Assembly (NCBI RefSeq): GCF_013404595.1
Contig: NZ_JABVAX010000020.1
Coordinates: forward strand, 1-35,686
Length of the DNA: 35,686 nt
Reading direction: 5' to 3'
From: Jannaschia marina
GTDB taxonomy: Bacteria > Pseudomonadota > Alphaproteobacteria > Rhodobacterales > Rhodobacteraceae
A model generated the notes under the pieces. It did not search any database and had not been told where the DNA came from. It was given only the letters and a program-made list of their open reading frames with translations. The position numbers were made by a program, and so were the translations under genes. The first letter of the stretch is position 1; every line of letters starts with the position of its first letter. Positions 24,701 through 32,985 of the stretch are shown piece after piece.

Positions 24701-25717
24701 TTGGATCCGCTTAGCCGTTCGCTTCTTAGGAGGTGCCCTCTCTTCTCGGTACCGGTCCAGTAGCTTCGTCGTGTCGATCGCCTTTTACTGATCGACAAAC
24801 GAAGGGGTTCAATTCGTTATCGGCCTCGGTCCGGAGGTAGTACGCTTCAGCGAAATGATCCGCAGCCAGCGTCCGCGCCCCTTTCCGCAACGCCTCCTAG
24901 ATGGCTCAATCACGATTTCGAGTAATATCCCGAAGCGCCCGGCGGCCGCTTGGATAAGTCGGGCCTGGAGCCGTCTGTTCCGAAGTAGCCCGTCGTCGTC
25001 CATGCCGACTTTCGCGGGCATTCGTTGGATGGCTTGTCGCATGGCGACGCCTTCCACGTCGATGTCCATGGGTGGGATCTCGATCGGCTGCGTTCGCCGG
25101 GCGAGCGACTTGTCGACGTTGGAAGGGCACGAACCTCCATGGTCCCGCTGAGGATCAGCGATACCGGCCACCGTGCGGACTGCGTCAGGTTGAGGAAGCG
25201 CCCGGTGAACATCTCGAGGCTGGCCTTCGAAGCGTGCTTCCCCGCATCCTCGAACTCATCGAGATGCAGGCCGACCATGCGATGCTTCTCCAACTTCCCG
25301 ATCACGCGGGTGACTAGGCAGTCTTTCGGTGCGAGTGCCGGTGATCGGGTAGCCCAGCTGGCGGAGGATCTCGCAGCACATGGCCTCAACCGATGCCCGG
25401 TTGGGCACCGTGACCGTCACCCCCTTCGAGCCGAACTGGCGACCATCGAGGGCCTCGACGCTCTCGGCGTAGAGGTTTGCCGTCATCCGGAACATTCTGG
25501 TCCTCCCGGTGCCGGGAGGATCGATCAGAGCCAGTCCCTTGATCCCTCCCGATCCGATCTTCATCCGGTCACCCCGAAGCTCCGGGACGTAGAAAAGGCG
25601 AGCGAAGAACTTCTTGAAAGTCGGGGTCGGGACGAATTCATCCCGGAGCTCCAAACAGGTCGCGATCGATGGTTCGACCTGGCCCGACTGCCGGTTGACG
25701 AGCGCCTGGAGACTCAT
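24701..25717 (-). pseudogene. tniB-like transposition ATPase, frameshifted
   Basis: The frame starting MSLQALVNRQSGQVEPS runs to about 25320 through TPTFKKFFARLF, GLALIDPPGTGRTRM (a Walker A with Arg for the essential Lys), NLYAESVEALDGRQF and ILRQLGYPITGTRTE. A frameshift leads to DCLVTRVIGKLEKHRMVGLH, LDEFEDAGKHASK and ARWPVSLILSGTMEVR, with the LHLDEF Walker B region and sensor. A second shift leads to KSLARRTQPIEIPPMDID and RLIQAAAGRFGILLEIVIE. This is the order of a TniB/TnsC-like AAA ATPase of Tn5053/Tn7-type elements. At least two frameshifts and the Walker A change make it dead. It follows the tniA remnant on the same strand, as in intact elements. Confidence 0.8.
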
Positions 25718-26730
25718 TGATCCACCTCCAGTTCGTGCACTGCAAGCGCCGCGGCTCAATGGCTCTGAACCGGCCCACGCTGGTGGGGGTACCGGGGCTT
25801 CCTCAACCTCTTCGACCTGTGTCTCGGGCTCAAATGCGTCGGCTTGGAGTATTCCACCTGTTCGGATGTGGCCCTGGTGTTGACGACACCGCGATCGGTC
25901 GCCATTTCGTGTGCTGCCGGCCCTGCAGGAGACGCTTCGGTTCCCTCGGTAGGGAGGGACATCTCGAACGGCGACCGATACTCGTCGCGGTCCGTGAACC
26001 CCCCCCCGTGCAGGCCCTTGCCAAACTCCTCCTTCGTGGCCCGTTCGTATTCTGCCTGCGTGTAGCTTGGGATGCCGATATCGGCTGATCGCATGATCTT
26101 CCGAAGGCGCCCCTGCCAGGTGGCGTGAGCTTCGTCGCACAGCAAACAGGAGCGGGCCAGTTTCTCCTTCGCCGTCTCACGCTTGACGAGTGCCTTCCGT
26201 AGCGAGAGACCGCTCAACCGGTCATCCACCGAGGAAATGGAGATCGGATCCTCCTCGATGCAAAGGGCGATCCCCCATGTCGAACGAGTCTACAATGACC
26301 TCGACGTTTCTCTCCAAGTCAACGACTCGCGCCTCCGATGCCTTGAGACGTTCGTAACGTAGAAACGCCTTCGCGTACCGATGTCCGACATATCGGATGC
26401 CATTTGCCCCGATCAAAGCGTAGACGTGGAAGCCGATGGCCTCACGGAGTCGTGCGGGCGAGGACATCCGAGTGGGTTCGAAGCGATGCCCCAGTCATGA
26501 AAGACCACCCATACGGCGTGGGAGTGCGACCACCGAGCGTCCTGCGCTCGTCTTGGTGGTATTCGGCAACGAAGAAAGCGAAGAGCTGTTCGAGCTCATC
26601 GTCGGTGATGCAGGCTTCGAGCTGCGGCTTGCGGTCATTGCGCTTGTGCGGCGCTTCCAGTTGCGTCTGGAAGGTGATCCGTCATGTTGAGTTCCGCGGT
26701 CCATAAGAAGCGCTCTACGGGCAGTGTGAA
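25718..26730 (-). pseudogene. tniA/tnsB-like DDE transposase, C-terminal remnant
   Basis: Pieces in several frames give the C-terminal half of a Mu/TniA-type transposase: LPVERFLWTAELNMTDHL near 26700; PQLEACITDDELEQLFAFFV and EYHQDERRTLGGRTP around 26560-26640; GIRYVGHRYAKAFLRYERLK and RVVDLERNVEVIVDSFDMGD around 26290-26410, the Mu C-terminal beta-barrel; then DDRLSGLSLRKALVKRETAK and PSYTQAEYERATKEEFGKGL. The catalytic DDE core upstream is missing except for the helix after the Glu (VERF). It abuts an hsdM piece on its 5' side in the same open frame. Confidence 0.75.
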
Positions 26731-27117
26731 GCATTCGGCATTCTCGATCCCCTCCTCGGCATAGGCACCCACGATGCGCTCCACATGCGTGTCGCGCAGG
26801 ACGTTCTGGGTCTTGGCATTCTCGAAGCACCCCGACGCGCCGACGAACAGGACGTCCTCCACCTCCTTGCACTTGCGCAGCACCAACAGGCAGGTCGGGA
26901 TGCCCGTGCCCAAGAAGTCTTTGGCCAGCAGTCCGATCACCGCGTCCAGCCCGTTGCGGCGCAAGACGAACTCCCGGATTGCGTCTTCAGCCCCGCCGCG
27001 GAAGAGCACGCCATGGGGCAGCAGCACCATCATGGTCCCGTGCCCGGCCAGGTGATGCAATATACGCTGGACGAAGGCGAAGTTCGACCACTTCGCCGAG
27101 AAAAGCCGGTTGGGAAG
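26731..27117 (-). pseudogene. hsdM: type I restriction-modification methyltransferase (hsdM) internal fragment
   Basis: About 128 codons match the middle of HsdM: FSAKWSNFAFVQRILHHLAG, MVLLPHGVLFRGGAEDAIRE, RRNGLDAVIGLLAKDFLGTG, IPTCLLVLRKCKEVEDVLFV, FENAKTQNVLRDTHVERIVG. The catalytic NPPF motif is altered to NRLF, and 20-25 residues normally lying between SAKW and the FAF segment are missing. The N-terminal helical domain, SAM-binding motif I and the C-terminal end are absent. No hsdS or hsdR is near. It is fused in frame to AAA ATPase sequence upstream and to tniA sequence downstream. Confidence 0.8.
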
Positions 27118-27167
27118 CCTACAGCGGATTCCCTCTCGATGCGTGAAGTCCTGCAGCTGGTCGGCGG

Positions 27168-27899
27168 TCAGCGCGTCGAGATCCACGATCACGAGCGGGC
27201 CCGCGTGGCATTCGCGGAGGATGCTGGACACAACGTGCCATGGGGCGGCGCTTCCGCAGCCACGCTGGCTCCCAACGAAAGCGAATGTCGCAGGCTCGTC
27301 CGTCGCATCTATCGCCATCGTCGTGACCGCAAGACGACGCAGGAGCGCCCGGCACCAATGGCTCTTGCCTATCCCAGGCGGCCGACGAGGATCATGGGCG
27401 GGAAACGCAGCCCGGCGAGGCCCCGCCGGGCGGAGTCGCGCAGTCCATGCCAGACGACTTCTGTTGCGACGGACATCCACGACATCTCGTCGTACAGGGC
27501 GGCCGCGATCTCGTCGGCATCATGCTCTATCTCGATCCGGTTGACCTGCAACCCGTCTTGCAGAATGGAAAGTTCGTTTTTGAGATGCGACAGGCCCGAA
27601 GCCGCCTCCTTGCAGCGCACATACGCCCTCGCACGGTCGGTGAGCGGATCGGGTCTGTCGTAAAACTCATCTTCCGCGTGGCGTCTTGCCCGTCGGGGGT
27701 ATGCGTCATCGAAGGCTTCATTTGCTCGGGACAAACGCAGCTGGCGGAGGAAGACTCTCAGGCGACTCTGGACCGTTATCTGGCGGGGGACCGGGTCGAA
27801 GCACAACCGGTGGGAGGGAATGACAGACGTGACAGTAGGTATATCAACCTCCTTTCGAAGCGCGGCGCGTAGGCCGCGAGGGACAGCCGTGGCCTCCAA
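27168..27899 (-). pseudogene. AAA+ ATPase gene fragment with a frameshift in Walker A
   Basis: From an ATG at 27899 the frame gives about 175 residues ending RFPPMILVGRLG and a stop. The neighbouring frame continues PPGIGKSHWCRALLRRL, then ATDEPATFAFVGSQRGCGSA and CHAGPLVIVDLD. Together they read as a Lon-like AAA+ ATPase: helical N-terminal part, Walker A G-P-P-G-I-G-K-S, and the start of Walker B. Restoring one C near 27380 joins the frames exactly. The protein is then cut off and replaced by hsdM sequence, so sensor and lid regions are gone. Confidence 0.7.
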
Positions 27900-28185
27900 C
27901 GGGCATGAGCGGCGACGATCAAAAGGTTCCGGAGTCCTTGGCTCTCAGAATTTGTTGGGCTGGCGACCCCGGTAGGACGGGAAGAGGTTTTAATGGGCAA
28001 AGACTTAGGTTTGTCCAACCGTGGTTGGCGAGCATTGAAAAGATTGCCGCTTATTTTGCGTTTTCCAACCTCCAGAGGCCGAGGACTTCGCGCTTGTCGT
28101 TTCGACTTCACCCGGTCGCTTCGTTGAACCTCTATGAACGACATCCCCTCTATCCAGGACCCTCTGCGTCACTGTGTGATCGCGA
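27900..28185. other. gene-free junction between mobile remnants and the VgrG island
   Basis: I see no gene. The composition changes here from the decayed region to the more uniform GC-rich island. Any terminator for the minus-strand island should lie in this stretch, but no good hairpin with a T-run was found. Confidence 0.4.
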
Positions 28186-29028
28186 TCAGTCCTCCGGCCG
28201 CCAGTCCGGGTCGTCGAGCCATGTTTGGAGCAGGATTGGGGTGTTCGGGTCACCGGTCAGGGCGCGGCGACGGGCGCGGGTGAGGGCTTCGACCTCGGAC
28301 TTCAGATCGGGCGCCCTGTCAGAGAACACGTCGGCGGCCCGGACGTCGATGCGCAGGAGGTAGAGGTCGGGGACCTCGTCGGGCGGGCTGCTGCCGGCCG
28401 CGGCGGGCGGAATCGAATAGCCGCTCGGCCCGTCGTTGAAGCTCTCGACGGTGATCTGGGCGGTGGTGCCGGGCCGTCCGCAGACGCGGAAGCGCGACAA
28501 GGTGTGCGCGTTGACCATCTTCTCGGCGATGCTGCCGGGAGTGAATTCGGGACGGTGGAAGACCCGCTCCCATCCCGCGCGCGTCATTGCCGCGTCGATG
28601 TCTTCGGCCAGCGCGCGGGCGGCGTCGAACGCGAGCGGCTCCATCGGCAGGACGGCATTCACGGAAACGATCCACAAGGCTTCGTATGACACTGAGGTCA
28701 TACGACCCGCCGATAACGCTACGGGGTCGCAGCCGTCATCCGAGAACCGAACGATGTATCCGTCCGGTCCGTCGTTCGACGACGCCAAGGCTTGGAAAAA
28801 GAGTGCTCCGACGTCCTTCAGCCCTTCGATTCCGACCGTTCCCAGATCAAGGACCGAGGGCGGCAGCTCGAGAAGGTCGGGGACGGACCCGAGGAGCCGG
28901 AGCTCCAGCGTTGCGGGAGGGTCAAGCGTCACGGGCGCGTCACGGCCCATGCGCCACGCGGCGAAGGCTGCACCGAGGCCCGCGACCCCGAGCGCCAATG
29001 CAAGCGCAACGAAGCGTCGGTTGACCAT
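28186..29028 (-). CDS. membrane-anchored protein of unknown function, end of VgrG island
   Basis: A 280-residue protein with an N-terminal membrane anchor (FVALALALGVAGLGAAFAAW, preceded by MVNRR), so most of it faces the periplasm. There is no lipobox Cys. Two stretches, SNDGPDGYIVRF at about 84 and FNDGPSGYSIPP at about 205, resemble each other and suggest an internal repeat or a duplicated fold. A late helix is rich in Arg. The start has GAGGAGACGAAG before ATG, 10 bases after the stop of the preceding gene. As the last gene of a T6SS island it could be an immunity protein for a periplasm-acting effector; that is inference from position and topology only. Confidence 0.7.
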   Translation of the reverse strand: MVNRRFVALALALGVAGLGAAFAAWRMGRDAPVTLDPPATLELRLLGSVPDLLELPPSVLDLGTVGIEGLKDVGALFFQALASSNDGPDGYIVRFSDDGCDPVALSAGRMTSVSYEALWIVSVNAVLPMEPLAFDAARALAEDIDAAMTRAGWERVFHRPEFTPGSIAEKMVNAHTLSRFRVCGRPGTTAQITVESFNDGPSGYSIPPAAAGSSPPDEVPDLYLLRIDVRAADVFSDRAPDLKSEVEALTRARRRALTGDPNTPILLQTWLDDPDWRPED

Positions 29029-29038
29029 CTTCGTCTCC

Positions 29039-29776
29039 TCATCGCGTGATCCCCTCGATCTCGTACATGCGATCGATCAAGTCGCCGTAGTAATCAACCC
29101 GATCCAGCGGGTTCGTGATGTCGCGGTCCCCTAGCGGCACAAGGTTGTCGCGCGTGCAGGTCTTCGCCACCGGGATCGATGTCTGGTCGCCCGGCATCAG
29201 CCCCTCACCTTGGGCCATGTCCTCGAAGCCGGTCGGATGGCGGTCGTAGACGGGCTGGACCACGCGCCTCTATTCGTAAACTGCAACTTGGTCCGCGGCC
29301 CCGCGCAGGTCGCCCGCCTCCATCTTCTCCAGGGCTTCCATGATGTCGGGCGGCACCTCGACCGCGCCCTCCGCGGCGCATTCCCTCAGCTTCTCCAGCC
29401 CGCAATTCGCTGCGAACCGGGCGGGGTGGATGCTGTTGAAGATCGTGGTGTTCGCGTCTTTCAGAGCGTCGAGCATGCCGTCCGCGGAGATGAACCCGTC
29501 GGGTGCCAGACGGGAGAGTAAGCTATCCGCCTCCTTCATCGCGCAGCCGCCCTGGACCGACACGTAGGAGGCGAGGCGGACCCAGTCGTTTTCGGGCATG
29601 TCGCGGGCCAGCGTCTCGTAGGCCTCCGTGATTGCCACGTTGCGGTCGATGGCCCCGGGGACGCGGTTGATCCGGTCCACCTCGGCCTGCACCTACGCCG
29701 CCGCCTCCTCGCAGGTATCGGGACAGGTGGCCGTCGCGGAGGGGCTGGCGGTCTGGGTGCTGAAGTCCTGCGGCAC
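29039..29776 (-). pseudogene. VgrG-island gene interrupted by two in-frame TAG codons
   Basis: The GTG start at 29776 follows the DUF4123 stop by one base. The frame runs 245 codons to TGA at 29039 but contains TAG at 29693-29695 and at 29270-29272. Around them the frame reads TCPDTCEEAAA-TAG-VQAEVDRINR and DQVAVYE-TAG-RRVVQPVYD. Both are one C-to-T change from CAG (Gln), which suits the context. Codon use stays gene-like throughout, with ITEAYETLARDMPENDWVRL, FAANCGLEKLRECAAEG, GLMPGDQTSIPVAKTC and DRVDYYGDLIDRMYEIEG. No signal peptide is evident. The family is not recognised; position suggests a T6SS effector. It is broken unless amber codons are read through. Confidence 0.65.
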
Positions 29777-29777
29777 G

Positions 29778-30874
29778 TCAGGCGGCCCCTCGCGTCGGAG
29801 CGGGGACCAGGCGGTCGAGCAGGCGGGTGCACTTGCGTTCCTGCGACCATCCCGGCCTAGCCGTTATCTGTCTTACGTCGTCGCGGTCGAGCACGTCGGG
29901 GCCGTGATGCCAGATGATCTCCATGAGGTCGCGCACATGGGCGTCGGCGCGGAAGGTCGTGCGATCGTATACGACACATCGCAGGGTGCGCGCGCGGTCG
30001 AGGCGGACTTCAGGAGGCATCGCTGCCGCCCCCGGGATATGCGCGGCCGCATAATCCGAGAGGCGAGCATCGAGCGGCGCGGCCCGCGCATCTTCCAGCG
30101 CGTCGACCTGCGCCGCGTCCAGGGTGATTGGGTCGGACGATACAATCACCTCGGTATCGGGCGGGACCATCGTCACCAGCCCCTCGGCCCCCGCATCGGG
30201 ATCGACGGTCAAAAGCCCCAGGGCGGGACCGAGGAGACGTGCCGTCTGATCTGGCCGTAGGATGGGGGCGAGGGCCGCAAGCACACGTCCGTCGGCGTGG
30301 CGAAAGGTCACCTCCTCGGTACCGCTGACGTCGGGGTGCCGCGGACGGGGCCGCCTGGCGAGCCGGATCAGGTTCAGCCCGCGAAGATGGCGGCGGACGG
30401 CATCGGCATCCGCCCCGTCGGGAAAAGCGTGCAGAACGGGCGCATGCTCCAGATGCGCGGTCATCAGGCGGTCCAGCGCCATGCGGACCTCCGCCTCCGC
30501 CCGCGCCACGGGCGGGGCCTCCGACAGCTGGCCGCCGCCGGTCTCGTCGCCGGCTCCAGGGCCCTGCGCATGTCATCGGCCAGCGCCGCCGCGACGATCT
30601 CCGGGTCCACGTCCGGATCAAAGGCCGGCGCGGGCCGGCGTTGCGGTGCAAGGTCCGGCACGATCATCCAGGGCCCGGCCTCGACCTGCTGACGCGTCAG
30701 GCTGCCACCGAGGAGCGGCGCGCCCCAAAGATCCAGCTCTTCGAGCATGTCCGACATCGACGGGATCCGCCCGCCGTCGAGTGTCACGACGAGGCGAAGC
30801 CCCGCGTCAAGCGCATGGGCGATCGCCGCATCGACCGCGGCCTGCAGATCCGACGGGGGAGGCGAGGCGGACAC
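29778..30874 (-). pseudogene. DUF4123 T6SS effector adaptor, frameshifted
   Basis: The GTG start at 30874 lies 3 bases after the stop of the gene before. The first frame gives LRLVVTLDGGRIPSMSDMLE and LWGAPLLGGSLTRQQVEAGPWMIVP, the N-terminal DUF4123 block, up to DDMRRALEPA. Then the sequence must shift frame near 30550 to continue in the frame that reads GGGQLSEAPPVARAEAEVRM, VLHAFPDGADADAVRRHLRG, EVTFRHADGRVLAALAPILR and DQTARLLGPALGLL, the second block, and ends at 29778. The joined product is about 365 residues. DUF4123 proteins load effectors onto VgrG. The shift lies in a GC-rich repeat-like stretch, so a sequencing slip is also possible. Confidence 0.7.
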
Positions 30875-30877
30875 CGG

Positions 30878-31642
30878 TCAACCCTTGGCGAAGGGCGTGC
30901 CCGCGGCGGCGGTCGCCCGCTGACATTCGCTCTTGCGCGCGGCGGGCGGCAGCAGCGAGCAGAGCTGCCCGCGGGAGGCCGGACTTTGGATGAAGCGGTA
31001 GATACCGAGGGCGATCTCCTCGCCTTCCTGCCAGACGTTGCGGCCACCCATGTTGTCGGCGTGGAAGGATATGTTGAAATAGCTTCGCAGGATCGCGGTC
31101 TCGAAGGGCTCAAGAGCGTCGCGAGTTTCACGTTCCGTCAGGGGTGTCCCTGGAGCGCCAAGTTCTCCAACATAGCTAATTTTATCGAAGATGGCTTGGT
31201 TGAAGGTGACGTTGTAAAGACTCTCGACTGTGATCAAGTCCTTCGAGTCTTTCAGAAAAAATTCCGCCATCCCGATGACCGTTCCCAAATACAACACACG
31301 TGGGTCGTAGCTGATGGCGTTCGCATCCGTACGGAACGCGCCGACCAGTTCGCGGACCGCGTAGGACAGCCTGTCGTCCACCCGGTCCGCCGCGCCGATC
31401 ATCTCGTCAAGTTCCGGGTCGAGCCGCTGCCGAAGCGCGTTCCGCAGGGGAACCTGCGCCTGCATCGTGTCGCGCATGAAGTGCAGCATCTGCGCGACGG
31501 CGTCCGTGTACGGCAGATTCTGCCGCTTCACCCAATGGTCGAAGCGCATGATCGCGGCGAGGACATCCGCGTCGGTCGATATCTCCGCCATCCGCGCGCG
31601 TTCGAGCAGCTGCGTCTCCGTGACCTCGGGAAACCGTCCCAT
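30878..31642 (-). CDS. 254-residue protein of unknown function in the VgrG island
   Basis: An intact soluble, mainly helical protein starting MGRFPEVTETQLLERARMAE. It has no signal peptide, no membrane segment and no catalytic motif that I recognise. Segments that look conserved are IMRFDHWVKRQNLPYTDAVA, YDPRVLYLGTVIGMAEFFLK, LYNVTFNQAIFDKISYVGEL and ILRSYFNISFHADNMGGRN. Only two Cys occur, both close to the C terminus. The start lies 2 bases after the stop of the tail frame of the PAAR gene, and the DUF4123 gene follows after 3 bases, so it is firmly in the operon. An effector delivered by the DUF4123/VgrG pair or a structural co-factor are the main options. Confidence 0.75.
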   Translation of the reverse strand: MGRFPEVTETQLLERARMAEISTDADVLAAIMRFDHWVKRQNLPYTDAVAQMLHFMRDTMQAQVPLRNALRQRLDPELDEMIGAADRVDDRLSYAVRELVGAFRTDANAISYDPRVLYLGTVIGMAEFFLKDSKDLITVESLYNVTFNQAIFDKISYVGELGAPGTPLTERETRDALEPFETAILRSYFNISFHADNMGGRNVWQEGEEIALGIYRFIQSPASRGQLCSLLPPAARKSECQRATAAAGTPFAKG

Positions 31643-31644
31643 GC

Positions 31645-31954
31645 CTATCGCTCCAATACATTGTCGAGGCTGTCCATCGGGGGGACGTCATACAGCCATT
31701 CGAAGCGGTCCGAGGCCGGGTTGTATTCCCACCTCACGTAAGGGCGATCGGCGCATTGCCTGGCAGGTCGCGCCGCGTGGTCATCACCTTGGTGCTGGAA
31801 AGGTGCGACAGGCGCGCGGAGCATAGCTATCACCCAGGCACGCAACAGCGATGCCGTTGAGGACGGCGTCCGGGGACGCACCGATGGCCGGCGTTGGCGG
31901 GAAGTGGCAGACGTAGCCGGAACCGGTGTCAGCGAGGCGGATGCCGCTGGGCAT
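31645..31954 (-). pseudogene. PAAR protein, half-length, with a tail in another frame
   Basis: The ATG at 31954 follows GGAGGAG, 2 bases after the small membrane-protein gene. The first frame gives 56 residues: MPSGIRLADTGSGYVCHFPP, then TPAIGASPDAVLNGIAV, CLGDSYAPRAC and TFPAPR, stopping at 31784. This is the first half of a PAAR domain (spike tip on VgrG); the second half, with its repeated N-G-x-P-x-x-R-x-G-D, is missing. A different frame continues from this point with QCADRPYVRWEYNPASDRFE and WLYDVPPMDSLDNVLER to TAG at 31645, 2 bases before the next gene, which suggests that it is the original end. A frameshift near 31790-31830 with some loss would explain both. Confidence 0.6.
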
Positions 31955-31956
31955 CC

Positions 31957-32130
31957 TCAGTCTCCTCCCCGCATCGCAATGAAACCGAGCCCCATTAGGG
32001 CGACGCCGACGGCAGCCGCGATCCAGAGCTGCGACACGATGCCGCCAAGCAGTAGCATAAACCCAACGCCCGTCAGCAGTTGACCGCCAAAGTCGACCGC
32101 TGACCGCAGGAGGTAGCGCAGGAAGCCCAT
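31957..32130 (-). CDS. 57-residue two-helix membrane protein in the VgrG island
   Basis: The ATG overlaps the stop of the 282-residue gene (ATGA), and PAAR begins 2 bases after the TGA. The product MGFLRYLLRSAVDFGG starts with an amphipathic basic stretch, then has two hydrophobic helices (about 17-32 and 35-51) and ends AMRGGD. It has no cleavable signal. Tiny membrane proteins of this size in effector islands may be immunity proteins, holin-like effectors or membrane docking factors; nothing here decides between them. I recognise no family. The overlap on one side, tight spacing on the other and lack of in-frame stops support it as a real gene. Confidence 0.65.
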   Translation of the reverse strand: MGFLRYLLRSAVDFGGQLLTGVGFMLLLGGIVSQLWIAAAVGVALMGLGFIAMRGGD

Positions 32131-32978
32131 CACGACCGTCCGCCCGCCCGACCAAAGTCAAGCAGCGCCTGGATGAACTCGCGGTAGAGTTCGAAGTCGG
32201 GACCGAGTGCGTCCATGAACTCCGCACTCTCGGTCAGCGATTGCGCCGCACGAAAGAGGGTGACGTATGTTTCCGTGTCGATCTCGGCCTCCGCATCGCC
32301 AGTGATCCACGCGATGAAAATCTCGATAATGCCGAAGTCGCTCGGGTGCTTGTGCGATGCATGGATCGCCGAGCCCCACATCAGCATGATCGTGTTCGTC
32401 CAGGCGATACCCCTGGTCTCGAGGTTTCCCCCGCCGCACCGCCTGATCCTGCTCTGCATCCAACGCGTGAAGAACTGGCCTGACGCATAGCGGCCGACGA
32501 TCTGCGCGCGGCGCTCCTCATCCGGAATCGCCCGGTCCAAGGCTCGATCGAAGGCCTCACGATCCTCGGGCAGCATGTGGTCCCGCGCTGCGTTCTGCGC
32601 GGTCTCGTTGGTGAGGAGCCGCCAAAGCAGCCCGCGGAAGATGAGGTAGTAGATCACCCGCACGCCAGCACCGAGAACGTCGAGGATCCGGTCGCGGTGG
32701 TAGAAGCAGTTCTGCTGGACCCGGGCCCCATAGAAACCGGCGTGGCCGAGGATCCAATGCACGCAGAGCGTGTAGTCGAACGGCCACGAATACGCGCCCT
32801 CGGCGGCTCCGGAGATCATCGCTCGGATGCGTTCCCACGCCGAGGGCGGGTTCTTGTTCGCGGCCTGGATCAAGAAGTCCGGATCTGTATCGGGAATCTC
32901 GATCTCAAGAGCTTCGTTTTCGCCGTCACCGCCCCCGCTGACGACCTCTCCATCGAAAGTTATGCCATCCTGCGCCAT
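32130..32978 (-). CDS. 282-residue protein of unknown function directly after vgrG
   Basis: The gene begins 7 bases after the vgrG stop, the usual place for a VgrG-linked effector. The protein has an acidic N-terminal 50 residues (DGITFDGEVVSGGGDGE...), then a long helical core with aromatic-rich segments SWPFDYTLCVHWILGHAGFY and VRVIYYLIFRGLLWRLL, the second hydrophobic enough to enter a membrane. Later pieces are FFTRWMQSRIRRCGGGN, GSAIHASHKHPSDFGIIEIF and a helical C terminus. No signal peptide and no known toxin motif. A membrane-active effector is one possibility. An intact reading frame among broken neighbours suggests selection or recent acquisition. Confidence 0.72.
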   Translation of the reverse strand: MAQDGITFDGEVVSGGGDGENEALEIEIPDTDPDFLIQAANKNPPSAWERIRAMISGAAEGAYSWPFDYTLCVHWILGHAGFYGARVQQNCFYHRDRILDVLGAGVRVIYYLIFRGLLWRLLTNETAQNAARDHMLPEDREAFDRALDRAIPDEERRAQIVGRYASGQFFTRWMQSRIRRCGGGNLETRGIAWTNTIMLMWGSAIHASHKHPSDFGIIEIFIAWITGDAEAEIDTETYVTLFRAAQSLTESAEFMDALGPDFELYREFIQALLDFGRAGGRS

Positions 32979-32985
32979 CGTGTCC

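Noticed and set aside
24538..24714. 58-codon plus-strand frame in the AT-rich junction
   Set aside because: Weak start context, no recognisable sequence, and its second half is the antisense of the tniB remnant end.
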